Below are positions 8,551-18,121 of a stretch of 64,000 nucleotides of DNA, piece by piece. A program made the position numbers and the translations under genes. The stretch lies in NCBI RefSeq assembly GCF_039778605.1, contig NZ_CP156060.1, positions 1,178,001 to 1,242,000 of the forward strand, read 5' to 3'. Origin of the DNA: Flavobacterium sp. WV_118_3 (GTDB lineage Bacteria; Bacteroidota; Bacteroidia; Flavobacteriales; Flavobacteriaceae). Each line of letters starts with the position of its first letter. Position 1 is the stretch's first letter. The notes under the pieces were generated by a model. It had not been told where the DNA came from and searched no databases. It worked only from the letters and a program-made list of their open reading frames with translations.

Positions 8551-11080
8551 CAGCTTTTTTAATGGCTACGGTGAGTTCCTGACTGCCTTCTTCAAGGTCC
8601 ATAAAGATTTCATCGCCTTCGTGTATTTTAGAGGTGATGATTTCCTCTGCCAGCGTATCTTCCACATATTTCTGAATCGCTCGTTTTAGTGGTCGGGCTC
8701 CGAATTGTTTGTCAAATCCTTTATCGGCGATAAAATCTTTGGCTTTTTCGGATAAGGATAATTTGTATCCTAAATCGGCCACTCGTGCATATAGTTTTTC
8801 CAACTCGATATCGATAATTTTGTCGATATGTTCTTTTTCAAGCGGATTAAATACAATTACATCATCAATACGATTTAAGAATTCCGGAGCAAATGCTTTT
8901 TTAAGTGCATTTTCAATAATACCTTTTGAATTCTCATCCACCTGCGACTGTCGGGCTGTGGTTCCGAAACCAACACCCTGACCGAAGTCTTTTAACTGGC
9001 GCGCTCCTACATTGGATGTCATAATGATAATCGTATTGCGGAAGTCAATTTTACGACCTAAACTGTCGGTTAAATGTCCATCGTCCAATACCTGTAACAT
9101 CATGTTGAAAACGTCCGGATGGGCTTTTTCGATCTCGTCTAAAAGGACAACACAATACGGTTTACGTCTTACTTTTTCGGTAAGTTGTCCACCTTCTTCA
9201 TAGCCTACGTATCCCGGAGGCGCTCCAACCAATCTTGAGATGGCGAATTTCTCCATATATTCACTCATATCGATACGAACCAAAGCATCTTCCGAATCGA
9301 ATAATTCTTTAGCAATTACTTTGGCCAATTGCGTTTTACCAACCCCGGTTTGTCCCAGGAAGATAAAAGAGCCAATTGGTTTGCTCGGATCTTTTAATCC
9401 GGCACGGTTACGTTGGATGGATTTTGCAATTTTTAAAACCGCTTCATCCTGACCAATTACTTTTCCTTTGATCAATTCAGGTAAATGCGCCAGTTTATTA
9501 CTTTCGGTTTGTGCAATACGGTTTACCGGTATACCGGTCATCATCGAAACAACATCGGCTACATTATCTTCGGTTACTGTAATACGATTGTTTTTGGCGT
9601 CTTCTTCCCATTGCTCCTGAGCGATGGCAAGGTCTTTTTCAATGCGCTTTTCATCATCGCGTAATTTTGCCGCTTCTTCGTATTTCTGTTTTTTAACCAC
9701 CGAATTTTTCAGTTCGCGTACTTCTTCCAATTGACGTTCCAAATCAAGGATTTGTTTCGGTACGTCGATGTTGGTAATGTGAACGCGGGAACCGGCTTCG
9801 TCCAAAGCATCGATCGCTTTGTCCGGCAGGAAGCGTTCCGACATATAACGGTTGGTTAATTTCACACAGGCTTCGATAGCTTCCGGTGTGTAAATTACGT
9901 TATGGTGATCTTCGTATTTGTTTTTGATATTGTTCAGAATTGTAATGGTTTCCTCTACCGATGTAGGTTCCACAATTACTTTCTGGAAACGTCTTTCCAA
10001 AGCACCGTCTTTTTCGATGTACTGACGGTATTCGTCAAGCGTTGTAGCACCAATACACTGGATTTCGCCACGTGCTAACGCCGGTTTGAACATATTGGAA
10101 GCATCGAGTGAACCCGTAGCGCCTCCGGCACCCACAATGGTGTGGATTTCGTCGATAAACAAAATGATGTCGTCGTTTTTTTCCAATTCGTTCATTACAG
10201 CTTTCATACGCTCTTCGAACTGACCACGGTATTTGGTTCCGGCTACCAGACTCGCAAGATCCAGTGTTACGACCCTTTTGTTAAACAAAATACGGGACAC
10301 CTTTTTCTGGATGATACGTAACGCCAATCCTTCGGCAATGGCCGATTTACCCACTCCCGGTTCTCCGATTAATAACGGGTTGTTCTTTTTACGACGGCTT
10401 AGAATCTGTGAAACCCGTTCGATTTCTTTTTCCCGACCTACAACCGGATCCAGTTTGCCTTCTTCGGCTAATTCGGTTAAATCACGTCCGAAATTGTCCA
10501 GAACCGGTGTTTTCGATTTTTTATTGGTTTTGCCTGTTCCCGGATTATTAAAACCCGTGTCACGCAAACTGTCATCTTGTCCGGAATCGTCATTAAACGA
10601 CTCGGCTTTTGGCAGGTTATCTAGGTAATCTTCTTCGTTTGATGTCATAGCAATAAATTGTTCTTTAACGATTTCGTAGTCAATTTTTAATTTGTTTAAA
10701 AGCTTTGTTGTCGGATCGTTCTCATTTCGGAGAATACACAACAATAGATGAGCGGTACTTATCGAAGTACTCTGGAATACTTTAGCTTCTAAAAAAGTGG
10801 TTCGTAAAGCACGTTCTGCCTGACGTGTCAGATGTAGGTTTTTCTTTTCGTTACTGCGATCGATAGTGGGATTGGCGGGGCTTAATACTTCAACTTTTCT
10901 GCGTAAATGTTCTAAATCTACATCCAGATTATTTAATATATTAATCGCGGTTCCGTTACCGTCTCTTAAAATGCCTAACATTAAGTGTTCCGTACCGATA
11001 AAGTCATGTCCTAATCGTAAAGCCTCTTCTTTACTATAGCTAATTACGTCCTTAACTCTTGGTGAAAAATTATCGTCCAT
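8534..11080 (-). CDS. clpC: ATP-dependent Clp protease ATP-binding subunit ClpC
   Basis: An 848-residue AAA+ unfoldase that delivers proteins to ClpP. It has two Clp N-terminal repeats (residues ~1-145, starting at FSPRVKDVISYSKEEAL) and a first AAA+ module with Walker A GEPGVGKSAIAEGL and Walker B LFIDEIHTIVGAGG. The UVR-type middle motif (KQKYEEAAKLRDDEKRIEKD) distinguishes ClpC from ClpA/ClpB. A second AAA+ module has GQTGVGKTQLAKVIAKEL, and a C-terminal ClpB-D2-small domain follows. It is divergent from gyrA. Confidence 0.95.
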   Translation of the reverse strand: MDDNFSPRVKDVISYSKEEALRLGHDFIGTEHLMLGILRDGNGTAINILNNLDVDLEHLRRKVEVLSPANPTIDRSNEKKNLHLTRQAERALRTTFLEAKVFQSTSISTAHLLLCILRNENDPTTKLLNKLKIDYEIVKEQFIAMTSNEEDYLDNLPKAESFNDDSGQDDSLRDTGFNNPGTGKTNKKSKTPVLDNFGRDLTELAEEGKLDPVVGREKEIERVSQILSRRKKNNPLLIGEPGVGKSAIAEGLALRIIQKKVSRILFNKRVVTLDLASLVAGTKYRGQFEERMKAVMNELEKNDDIILFIDEIHTIVGAGGATGSLDASNMFKPALARGEIQCIGATTLDEYRQYIEKDGALERRFQKVIVEPTSVEETITILNNIKNKYEDHHNVIYTPEAIEACVKLTNRYMSERFLPDKAIDALDEAGSRVHITNIDVPKQILDLERQLEEVRELKNSVVKKQKYEEAAKLRDDEKRIEKDLAIAQEQWEEDAKNNRITVTEDNVADVVSMMTGIPVNRIAQTESNKLAHLPELIKGKVIGQDEAVLKIAKSIQRNRAGLKDPSKPIGSFIFLGQTGVGKTQLAKVIAKELFDSEDALVRIDMSEYMEKFAISRLVGAPPGYVGYEEGGQLTEKVRRKPYCVVLLDEIEKAHPDVFNMMLQVLDDGHLTDSLGRKIDFRNTIIIMTSNVGARQLKDFGQGVGFGTTARQSQVDENSKGIIENALKKAFAPEFLNRIDDVIVFNPLEKEHIDKIIDIELEKLYARVADLGYKLSLSEKAKDFIADKGFDKQFGARPLKRAIQKYVEDTLAEEIITSKIHEGDEIFMDLEEGSQELTVAIKKAEKPTN

Positions 11081-11102
11081 TACTTAAAAATACTTTATAC
11101 TG

Positions 11103-11136
11103 TAAATTTACTAATTCAGGTAGGATAAAGCAAAAA
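11103..11136 (-). promoter_or_regulatory. Candidate clpC promoter
   Basis: On the minus strand TTTTTG, about 20 nt, then TAAATTTA (one mismatch to TAnnTTTG) lies 22 nt upstream of the clpC ATG. Spacing fits Bacteroidota promoters. Confidence 0.5.
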
Positions 11137-11347
11137 CCATACCTGACATTTTGAGGGATCTCCTTTATGCTAATTGACAAAAAAAAAATGACATATAAAA
11201 GTTAAAAAGTGTGAATTTTTAAGCATTCCGGTGGTTTTTACTGTTGATAAATCGCTGAAATTTATACAGAAAAATGTGATTCTTTACTGGAAAAATATGT
11301 ATATTGGCACGTTTTGAAATAACTATAATTTTTTAATATAACAACTT

Positions 11348-13846
11348 ATGTCTGAAGGAGAAAAGTTAATTCCTATTAACATTGAGGACGAAATGAAATC
11401 TGCTTACATCGATTATTCGATGTCAGTAATTGTATCAAGGGCGCTTCCTGATGTTAGAGATGGCTTGAAACCGGTTCACCGAAGAGTATTGTTCGGAATG
11501 TATGAATTAGGAGTATTATCGAATAGAGCACATAAAAAATCCGCCAGAATCGTAGGAGAGGTTCTGGGTAAATATCACCCGCACGGGGATAGCTCTGTTT
11601 ACGATGCTATGGTTCGTATGGCTCAGGAATGGAGTTTGCGATATCTTTTAGTGGACGGCCAGGGGAACTTCGGTTCTATCGATGGCGATAGTCCGGCAGC
11701 TATGCGTTATACGGAAGCAAGAATGAAAAAACTTTCGGAAGAAATTCTTGCCGATATTGATAAAGAAACAGTTGATTTCCAGTTAAACTTTGACGATACT
11801 TTAGAAGAACCTAAAGTAATGCCAACCAAAATCCCGAACCTGTTAATTAACGGAGCTTCCGGTATTGCGGTAGGTATGGCAACCAATATGGCGCCACACA
11901 ATTTAACGGAAGTGATAGATGGTACGCTGGCGTATATCGATAATAATGATATCGAGATAGATGAGCTAATGCAGTATATCAAGGCACCGGATTTCCCAAC
12001 CGGAGGTGTGATTTATGGTTACGAAGGTGTTCGTGAAGCTTTTAAAACCGGTAGAGGACGTGTGGTGGTTCGTGCGAAAGCCAACTTCGAAGAGGTTGAC
12101 GGTCGTGAGTCGATTATCGTAACGGAAATCCCATACCAGGTGAATAAGGCGGAAATGATCAAAAAGACTGCCGACCTGGTGAATGAAAAGAGAATTGAAG
12201 GTATTTCGACCATTCGGGACGAATCGGATCGTAACGGTATGCGTATCGTTTATGTGTTAAAACGCGAGGCGGTTCCGAATATCGTATTGAATACCCTTTA
12301 TAAATATACGCAGTTACAGTCGTCGTTCAGTGTGAATAATATCGCATTGGTAAAAGGACGTCCGCAATTGCTAAACCTAAAAGATCTGATCCACTATTTT
12401 GTGGAACACCGTCATGAGGTGGTTACCCGTCGTGCGGAATTCGATTTGCGCAAAGCAGAAGAAAGAGCGCATATCTTAGAAGGTCTGATCATTGCTTCGG
12501 ATAATATTGACGAAGTAATCGCGTTGATTCGTGCGTCTAAAAACGCCGATGAAGCCAAAGAAAAATTAGTAGAGCGCTTTAATTTATCGGATATCCAATC
12601 GCGTGCTATCGTAGAAATGCGTTTACGTCAGTTAACCGGACTGGAGCAGGATAAGTTACGTGCGGAATACGACGAGATCATGAAATTGATTGCTTATTTA
12701 CGAGAATTATTGGCAAGCAAGGAAATGAGAATGGGTGTTATTAAAGACGAGTTAGCCGAAATCCGTGATAAATACGGAGACAACCGTCGTTCGGTTATCG
12801 AATATGCCGGTGGTGATGTGAGTATCGAAGATTTGATCGCTGATGAAAATGTGGTGATCACGATTTCGCATGCCGGATATATCAAACGTACACCGCTATC
12901 GGAATACAAAACACAAAACAGAGGAGGAGTAGGACAAAAAGGTGTGGCCACGCGCGACCAGGATTTCCTGGAACATTTGTTTGTAGCAACCAACCACCAA
13001 TATATGTTGTTCTTCACGCAAAAAGGAAAATGTTTCTGGATGCGCGTTTACGAAATTCCGGAAGGAAGCAAAACCAGTAAAGGTAGAGCCATCCAAAACC
13101 TTATTAATATCGAAAACGACGATAAAGTAAAAGCATTTATCTGTACGCAGGATTTAAAAGACGAAGACTACATCAACAGTCATTATGTGATCATGGCTAC
13201 TAAACAAGGTCAGGTTAAAAAGACACCGTTGGAACAATATTCCCGTCCGCGTCAAAATGGTATCAATGCGATTACGATTAAAGAAGACGATGAACTACTG
13301 GAAGCAAAATTAACCAACGGAGAAAGTCAGATTCTAATTGCGGTGAAATCCGGAAAACTGGTTCGTTTCGAAGAAGGAAAAACCCGTCCGATGGGAAGAA
13401 GTGCTTCGGGAGTTCGCGGTATTACTTTAGCTGACGAGAAAGACGAAGTAATCGGAATGGTTTCCGTAAATGATATGGAAAGCGAAATTTTGGTTGTTTC
13501 GGAAAATGGATACGGAAAACGTTCGTCATTGGAAGATTACCGTATTACAAACCGCGGTGGTAAAGGGGTGAAAACGCTTAATATTACCGATAAAACCGGA
13601 AGCCTGGTTTCGATTAATAATGTGACCGATGCCGATGATTTGATGATTATCAATAAATCCGGATTAACGATTCGTATGGCGGTTTCCGATTTAAGAGTTA
13701 TGGGACGTGCGACACAAGGGGTACGTTTGATTAATATCAAAGGAAACGATTCGATCGCTGCTGTTACCAAAGTAATGCGCGAAGAAAATGACGGATCGGA
13801 AAATGAAGATATGGATAACTCAGAAATAACCGAATCTCAAGAATAA
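11348..13846 (+). CDS. gyrA: DNA gyrase subunit A
   Basis: An 832-residue type IIA topoisomerase subunit that breaks and rejoins DNA. The catalytic tyrosine is Tyr121 in [10 protein letters not shown]. The quinolone-resistance-determining segment [19 protein letters not shown] keeps Ser82 and Asp86 (E. coli Ser83 and Asp87), the susceptible residues. [17 protein letters not shown] and several later VRF/GVRGI-type blades form the C-terminal beta-pinwheel. The QRGGKG-like GyrA box appears as [10 protein letters not shown]. It is followed 24 nt later by a TPR gene. Confidence 0.96.
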   Translation: MSEGEKLIPINIEDEMKSAYIDYSMSVIVSRALPDVRDGLKPVHRRVLFGMYELGVLSNRAHKKSARIVGEVLGKYHPHGDSSVYDAMVRMAQEWSLRYLLVDGQGNFGSIDGDSPAAMRYTEARMKKLSEEILADIDKETVDFQLNFDDTLEEPKVMPTKIPNLLINGASGIAVGMATNMAPHNLTEVIDGTLAYIDNNDIEIDELMQYIKAPDFPTGGVIYGYEGVREAFKTGRGRVVVRAKANFEEVDGRESIIVTEIPYQVNKAEMIKKTADLVNEKRIEGISTIRDESDRNGMRIVYVLKREAVPNIVLNTLYKYTQLQSSFSVNNIALVKGRPQLLNLKDLIHYFVEHRHEVVTRRAEFDLRKAEERAHILEGLIIASDNIDEVIALIRASKNADEAKEKLVERFNLSDIQSRAIVEMRLRQLTGLEQDKLRAEYDEIMKLIAYLRELLASKEMRMGVIKDELAEIRDKYGDNRRSVIEYAGGDVSIEDLIADENVVITISHAGYIKRTPLSEYKTQNRGGVGQKGVATRDQDFLEHLFVATNHQYMLFFTQKGKCFWMRVYEIPEGSKTSKGRAIQNLINIENDDKVKAFICTQDLKDEDYINSHYVIMATKQGQVKKTPLEQYSRPRQNGINAITIKEDDELLEAKLTNGESQILIAVKSGKLVRFEEGKTRPMGRSASGVRGITLADEKDEVIGMVSVNDMESEILVVSENGYGKRSSLEDYRITNRGGKGVKTLNITDKTGSLVSINNVTDADDLMIINKSGLTIRMAVSDLRVMGRATQGVRLINIKGNDSIAAVTKVMREENDGSENEDMDNSEITESQE

Positions 13847-13870
13847 ATAAACAACCTAAATAACTAACAG

Positions 13871-15184
13871 ATGAAAATTAAATATGCTTTATTAGCGACA
13901 TCAATGTTTTTCTCTGTGGCTTCATTTGCGCAGAAAGACGAGTTGAAAACGCTGAAAAAATTATATGCCAAAGATCAATTGTCTACTTCGGAAATATCCG
14001 AATACAAATCGGCGGTTAATAAATTAAGTGGTATGTCCGGAATGGCAGAAGCCGATCAGGTATATGCTAATTTCTATAAATCGATGACACCGTTATTAGA
14101 ATTAATGACAGTGGGAACGGCGCCAAATGCACAAACTTTAGCAAAGGTATTTACACCGGCTAAAATTAATGAAATGGCATCAGGTTTAAATGCAGCCCTG
14201 GATTTCGAGAAAAAAAGCGGTAAAAAACTATATACGGACGATATTAACGAAACGATTTCCGAGTATAAACCGGTATTGATCAATTATGCGATTACATTGA
14301 ATCAGGCTTCTAAATTTAAAGAAGCGGCTCAGGTTTTCGAAGCGATTTATAATCTGGATAAAAAAGACGAAGGAAATTTATACAATGCTTCGATCTTAGC
14401 ATTACAGGCTCAGGATTTTGATTTGGCGTTAAAATATTTGTATGAGTTAAAAAATATCAATTATTCCGGTGAAGGAACGATGTATTACGCTGTAAATAAA
14501 GCTTCCGGAAATGAAGAAACTTTTAACTCGGATGCCGACCGTAAAGCGTCAATCAAATTAGGCGTACACGAAAAACCAAGAGATGAAAAAGTGCCTTCGA
14601 AAAGAGGTGAGATCTATAAAAACATCGCTTCAATCTTAGTACATCAGGGTAAAGTGGATGAAGCTAAAAAAGCCATCACAGAAGCCAAAGCGGCTAATCC
14701 AGGTGATACCAGTTTGATGTTGGCAGAAGCGAATTTATATTTGGACGCTAAAGATTTTACCAACTATAAGCGTGTGATTACCGAAGTATTGGAGAAAGAT
14801 CCCAACGATGCCGATTTGTTGTTCAACCTTGGGGTGATCAGTACAAATTCTGGTGATGTGGAAGATGCTAAGAAATATTATAAAAGAGCGATCGAAGTAA
14901 ATCCAAATTATTTTAATGCGTATAATAACTTAGGAGCGTTAATGTTACATGGAGAGGACAAAATGGTAAAAGAGATGAACTCTTTGGGAACGACTCCAAA
15001 AGACAACAAACGATTTGACGAGTTAAAAGCAAAACGTAATAAAATGTATGTCGATGCTTTACCGTATTTCGAAAAAGCATTGCAAATCGAACCAAAAGAA
15101 CCAAACATCAAAGCGGTATTGTTAAACGCTTATCAGGTGTTGGAAATGGATGCGAAATACAAAGCGTTGAAAGCACAGAAATAA
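13871..15184 (+). CDS. Exported tetratricopeptide-repeat protein
   Basis: A 437-residue protein with a signal peptide (residues 1-~21, ending ASFAQ) and TPR units. They are clearest in the C-terminal half: DADLLFNLGVISTNSGDVED and YKRAIEVNPNYFNAYNNLGA. A further AALDFEK... region and ALPYFEKALQIEPKEPN complete the superhelix. It is probably a periplasmic scaffold with no assigned partner. It is 24 nt from gyrA and likely cotranscribed; the strong hairpin at 15190-15221 ends the unit. Confidence 0.82.
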   Translation: MKIKYALLATSMFFSVASFAQKDELKTLKKLYAKDQLSTSEISEYKSAVNKLSGMSGMAEADQVYANFYKSMTPLLELMTVGTAPNAQTLAKVFTPAKINEMASGLNAALDFEKKSGKKLYTDDINETISEYKPVLINYAITLNQASKFKEAAQVFEAIYNLDKKDEGNLYNASILALQAQDFDLALKYLYELKNINYSGEGTMYYAVNKASGNEETFNSDADRKASIKLGVHEKPRDEKVPSKRGEIYKNIASILVHQGKVDEAKKAITEAKAANPGDTSLMLAEANLYLDAKDFTNYKRVITEVLEKDPNDADLLFNLGVISTNSGDVEDAKKYYKRAIEVNPNYFNAYNNLGALMLHGEDKMVKEMNSLGTTPKDNKRFDELKAKRNKMYVDALPYFEKALQIEPKEPNIKAVLLNAYQVLEMDAKYKALKAQK

Positions 15185-15189
15185 AATAT

Positions 15190-15221
15190 AAAAAAACCGA
15201 AACGTTACGTTTCGGTTTTTT
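15190..15221. terminator. Bidirectional terminator
   Basis: AACCGAAACG-TTA-CGTTTCGGTT is a perfect stem flanked by A-run and T-run. It separates the convergent TPR gene and the NlpC/P60 gene, whose stop codon begins at 15224. Confidence 0.88.
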
Positions 15222-15983
15222 TTATACTATTTTTTTGATGACACGGAGATTATGCGAATGCCTTCCGGTGTCGACATTGTAAATTCCAAGATGATCCAGT
15301 CGGTCAATGCGGACTTTTCCATGGGCATGAATGATATAGTTGTTTTCCATGATCATTCCCACATGGATAATTTTCCCTTCTTCATTATCAAAGAAGGCCA
15401 GATCCCCCGGTTCACTTTCTTCTATAAAACTCAATGCTTCGCCTTGTGTGGCTTGTTGTGAAGCGTCCCGTAAAATCGAATAGCCGTTTAGTTTGTACAC
15501 CATTTGTGTAAAACCGGAACAATCGATTCCAAAAGGTGTTTTACCGCCCCATAAATACGGCGCGTTCAGATACATAAAAGCGGTTTTGATCAACTCCGAT
15601 TTGGGCTTGATACCACAAATTTTTACACCTTCAAAGGAAAACTGAGCGGTGTTAATTTCCGGAAAATCCAAAAAGGAAAGTGAACTTCCAATCGGAATCG
15701 GAATGAGAAAATTATTCGGAGTGGTAATATATTCGATCAGATCGGCGTTTAAGATCGCTGCCGAATTGGAAATCGCCTGATACTGTTCTTCTGAAATTAG
15801 CTGAAACTGTTTATTGTCAACCCAACCTTCGTAACCGTCGAATGCCAGTTTAATTTTAGCCCAATTGGTGGTTTGTTCTAAAATTTTGAAATGTTCCCCA
15901 AATAAAACCTGGGAAACTAATTCGCTTCTGTCGTTGGATTCGGCACGTAATGGTACAATAGCAAGATTACAAATTGCAAACAT
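15222..15983 (-). CDS. NlpC/P60 (C40) cell-wall peptidase with SH3-like N-terminus
   Basis: A 253-residue protein with a bacterial SH3 domain at residues ~10-65 (GEHFKILEQTTNWAKIKLAF). The catalytic C40 domain has Cys155 in PFGIDCSGFTQMVYKL, and His residues in KIIHVGMIMENNYIIHAHGK. This family hydrolyses gamma-D-Glu-diaminopimelate bonds in peptidoglycan peptides. No signal peptide is visible (MFAICNLAIVPLRAES). It may therefore act on imported muropeptides in the cytoplasm, like gamma-D-glutamyl-L-diamino-acid endopeptidases of the YkfC type. Confidence 0.87.
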   Translation of the reverse strand: MFAICNLAIVPLRAESNDRSELVSQVLFGEHFKILEQTTNWAKIKLAFDGYEGWVDNKQFQLISEEQYQAISNSAAILNADLIEYITTPNNFLIPIPIGSSLSFLDFPEINTAQFSFEGVKICGIKPKSELIKTAFMYLNAPYLWGGKTPFGIDCSGFTQMVYKLNGYSILRDASQQATQGEALSFIEESEPGDLAFFDNEEGKIIHVGMIMENNYIIHAHGKVRIDRLDHLGIYNVDTGRHSHNLRVIKKIV

Positions 15984-16002
15984 TCAGATTGATTTTAAAG
16001 TG

Positions 16003-16056
16003 AATGATGCGCCTTAAATCTTTCCGGGAAACCCGCCCGATTTAAAACGCATCATT
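16003..16056 (-). terminator. Hairpin downstream of the thiolase gene
   Basis: AATGATGCG pairs with CGCATCATT across an imperfect inner stem that includes CCGGGAAACCCG and TTAAAT/ATTTAA. The T-tract is weak, so the terminator role is inferred from position between two minus-strand genes. Confidence 0.55.
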
Positions 16057-16068
16057 TATAAATTCTAA

Positions 16069-17247
16069 TTAAGCTCTTTCGATCACAATGGCCGAAGCAC
16101 CACCACCACCATTACAGATAGCAGCTGCACCGATTTTGGCATTGTTTTGTTCTAAAACGTTTAATAGCGTAACCACGATACGCGCTCCGGAACATCCCAG
16201 CGGGTGCCCTAAAGATACTGCACCACCGTTTACGTTTACTTTATCATTTTCCAATCCTAAGATTTTAGCATTTGCCAATCCTACTACCGAGAACGCTTCG
16301 TTAAATTCGAAGAAATCTACGTCGGCAAGAGTGATTCCAGCTTTGTCTAATGCTTTAGGTAACGCTTTTGCCGGTGCTGTCGTAAACCATTTTGGCTCTT
16401 GTGCAGCGTCAGCATAACTTTTAATATAAGCAAGCGGTTTTAAACCAAGCGCATTGGCTTTGTCTTCGCTCATTAATACCACTGCAGCAGCTCCGTCGTT
16501 GATTGTAGAAGCGTTTGCGGCAGTTACCGTTCCGTCCTTAGTAAATACAGCGTTTAGCGTAGGAATCTTGTCTAACTTTACGTTCGTGTATTCCTCATCT
16601 TTGGTTACCATGATCGGATCACCTTTACGTTGTGGAACGGCTACCGGTACGATTTCATTATCAAATTTATTGGCATCCCATGCTTTTGCCGAACGCTCAT
16701 ACGATTGAATCGCAAAAGCATCCTGCTCTTCACGGGTGATTTTATATTCGGTAGCACATAAATCGGCAGATACCCCCATAGCATTGTTATCGTAAGCATC
16801 GGTTAAACCGTCTTTCTGCATACCATCTACCATAGAAGCCGGGCCAAATTTATATCCGTTTCGTAAGTGTACGTAGTGGGGAATCAAACTCATGTTTTCC
16901 ATACCTCCGGCTACTACGACTTCAGCATCACCAGCCATGATAGCTTGTGCGCCCTGCATAATAGATTTCATTCCTGATGCACATACTTTGTTTACAGTTG
17001 TACATACAACACTGTTTGGAAGTCCGGCGTAAATCGCTGCCTGACGTGCTGGTGCCTGTCCAACTCCGGCCTGAACCACATTACCCATTATTACTTCGTC
17101 AACCAGGTTCGGATCTAAATTGATCTTGTTTAAGGCTCCTTTTATTGCAGTAGCTCCTAACTGAGGCGCTGTTACAGTAGATAAAGCACCCATAAAGCTT
17201 CCTATCGGGGTTCTAACCGCTGAAACGATTACTACTTTTTTACTCAT
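16069..17247 (-). CDS. Acetyl-CoA C-acetyltransferase (thiolase)
   Basis: A 392-residue thiolase. The reactive Cys89 lies in NKVCASGMKSIMQGAQAI. The catalytic EFNEAFSVVGLANAKILG, GGAVSLGHPLGCSGARI (His) and CNGGGGASAIVIERA (second Cys) motifs are all present. It condenses or cleaves acetoacetyl-CoA, in fatty-acid or ketone metabolism. The start MSKKVVIVSAVRTPIG at 17247 is chosen over an ATG 17 codons upstream because family alignments begin there. No beta-oxidation partner gene is adjacent. Confidence 0.93.
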   Translation of the reverse strand: MSKKVVIVSAVRTPIGSFMGALSTVTAPQLGATAIKGALNKINLDPNLVDEVIMGNVVQAGVGQAPARQAAIYAGLPNSVVCTTVNKVCASGMKSIMQGAQAIMAGDAEVVVAGGMENMSLIPHYVHLRNGYKFGPASMVDGMQKDGLTDAYDNNAMGVSADLCATEYKITREEQDAFAIQSYERSAKAWDANKFDNEIVPVAVPQRKGDPIMVTKDEEYTNVKLDKIPTLNAVFTKDGTVTAANASTINDGAAAVVLMSEDKANALGLKPLAYIKSYADAAQEPKWFTTAPAKALPKALDKAGITLADVDFFEFNEAFSVVGLANAKILGLENDKVNVNGGAVSLGHPLGCSGARIVVTLLNVLEQNNAKIGAAAICNGGGGASAIVIERA

Positions 17248-17502
17248 GATTATTAGTTGTTGGTTTGTTATTATTCTTGAAGTTGCGAATTTAACCAATT
17301 TTATGCAGATATATATAGTGTGCCGTTATTTTCTTAGCGTTGACTGCCGAATACTTTACTTACAAATGTTTTCGGAAGCCTTTAAATACCGGAAAGTCGC
17401 TTCGGGTGATGAAATTGTAAATTTTTTGTAATTTCTATGTTGTTGACAGTGAAATAGTTTTAAATAAAAAGTAAAAAAAATAAAAAAAACACTCGGAAAT
17501 AC

Positions 17503-17533
17503 TTGCAAGAAATGGAATGTTGTTCTACATTTG
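17503..17533 (+). promoter_or_regulatory. tRNA operon promoter
   Basis: TTG at 17503-17505, 20 nt of spacer, then TACATTTG (exact TAnnTTTG) at 17526-17533. It lies 35 nt upstream of the first tRNA and is one of the clearest Bacteroidota promoters in the window. Confidence 0.75.
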
Positions 17534-17568
17534 CAACCGCAAACAAGGAAGTATTTCCTTACTAAGCA

Positions 17569-17652
17569 GGAGAGGTGCCGGAGTGGTAACGGAGCAGATT
17601 GCTAATCTGTCGACGGGTAACCGTCGCCAGGGTTCGAGTCCCTGTCTCTCCG
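17569..17652 (+). tRNA. tRNA-Ser(GCU)
   Basis: An 84-nt cloverleaf with acceptor GGAGAGG/TCTCTCC and discriminator G. The anticodon arm GCAGA-TTGCTAA-TCTGT gives GCU. A long variable arm (CGACGGGTAACCGTCG) is typical of tRNA-Ser. The T arm AGGG-TTCGAGT-CCCT is intact. CCA is not encoded. Confidence 0.95.
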
Positions 17653-17659
17653 CTTTTTT

Positions 17660-17734
17660 CGGGGTGTAGCGTAGCCCGGTCATCGCGCCTGGTTTGGGAC
17701 CAGGAGGTCGCAGGTTCGAATCCTGCCACCCCGA
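17660..17734 (+). tRNA. tRNA-Pro(UGG)
   Basis: A cloverleaf with acceptor CGGGGTG/CACCCCG and discriminator A. The anticodon arm CCTGG-TTTGGGA-CCAGG gives UGG. The T arm contains GGTTCGAATCC. It starts 7 nt after tRNA-Ser. CCA is not encoded. Confidence 0.95.
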
Positions 17735-17774
17735 CAAATTTCAATTCCCAATTTAAATTGAAATAAAGGATTTA

Positions 17775-17848
17775 GGTCGCGTAGCTCAGTTGGATAGAGC
17801 ACCTGCCTTCTAAGCAGGCGGTCACAGGTTCGAATCCTGTCGCGATCA
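17775..17848 (+). tRNA. tRNA-Arg(UCU)
   Basis: A cloverleaf with acceptor GGTCGCG/CGCGATC (one G-U pair) and discriminator A. The D arm is GCTCAGTTGGATAGAGC. The anticodon arm CCTGC-CTTCTAA-GCAGG gives UCU. CCA is not encoded. It is the last tRNA before the accessory region. Confidence 0.95.
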
Positions 17849-17854
17849 CAGGTT

Positions 17855-17885
17855 AAACCACTGATTTTTCAGTGGTTTTCTTGTT
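17855..17885 (+). terminator. tRNA operon terminator
   Basis: AAACCACTGA-TTTT-TCAGTGGTTT is a 10-bp stem, 6 nt after tRNA-Arg, followed by TTCTTGTTTTT. Confidence 0.8.
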
Positions 17886-18121
17886 TTTGGACTTCACTGA
17901 AATTTTTTACTTTATACATTTGCATTCTATTTTATATCATTTTTGATATACGACCATATTTTTTTTGTTGCCTATTCTGAAAATAGTTGTAAAATTACAA
18001 TCTATTTATTCTGTAAGAAAAAAAGGATATCCAAAAAATATGTAGTTCCTGTTAACGATTTGGATTTGTTGGTTTTGATATAGTCCTACGGGTAGATAGC
18101 AGTTTCTTATAAAATACAACC

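Noticed and set aside
11582..11608. Quinolone-resistance mutation in gyrA
   Set aside because: Ser82 and Asp86 are the wild-type residues at the two key positions.
17525..17744. Two overlapping minus-strand reading frames of 60-70 codons
   Set aside because: They are exactly antisense to the tRNA-Ser and tRNA-Pro genes; the translated sequence (GLEPWRRLPVDR) is a well-known spurious product of tRNA regions.
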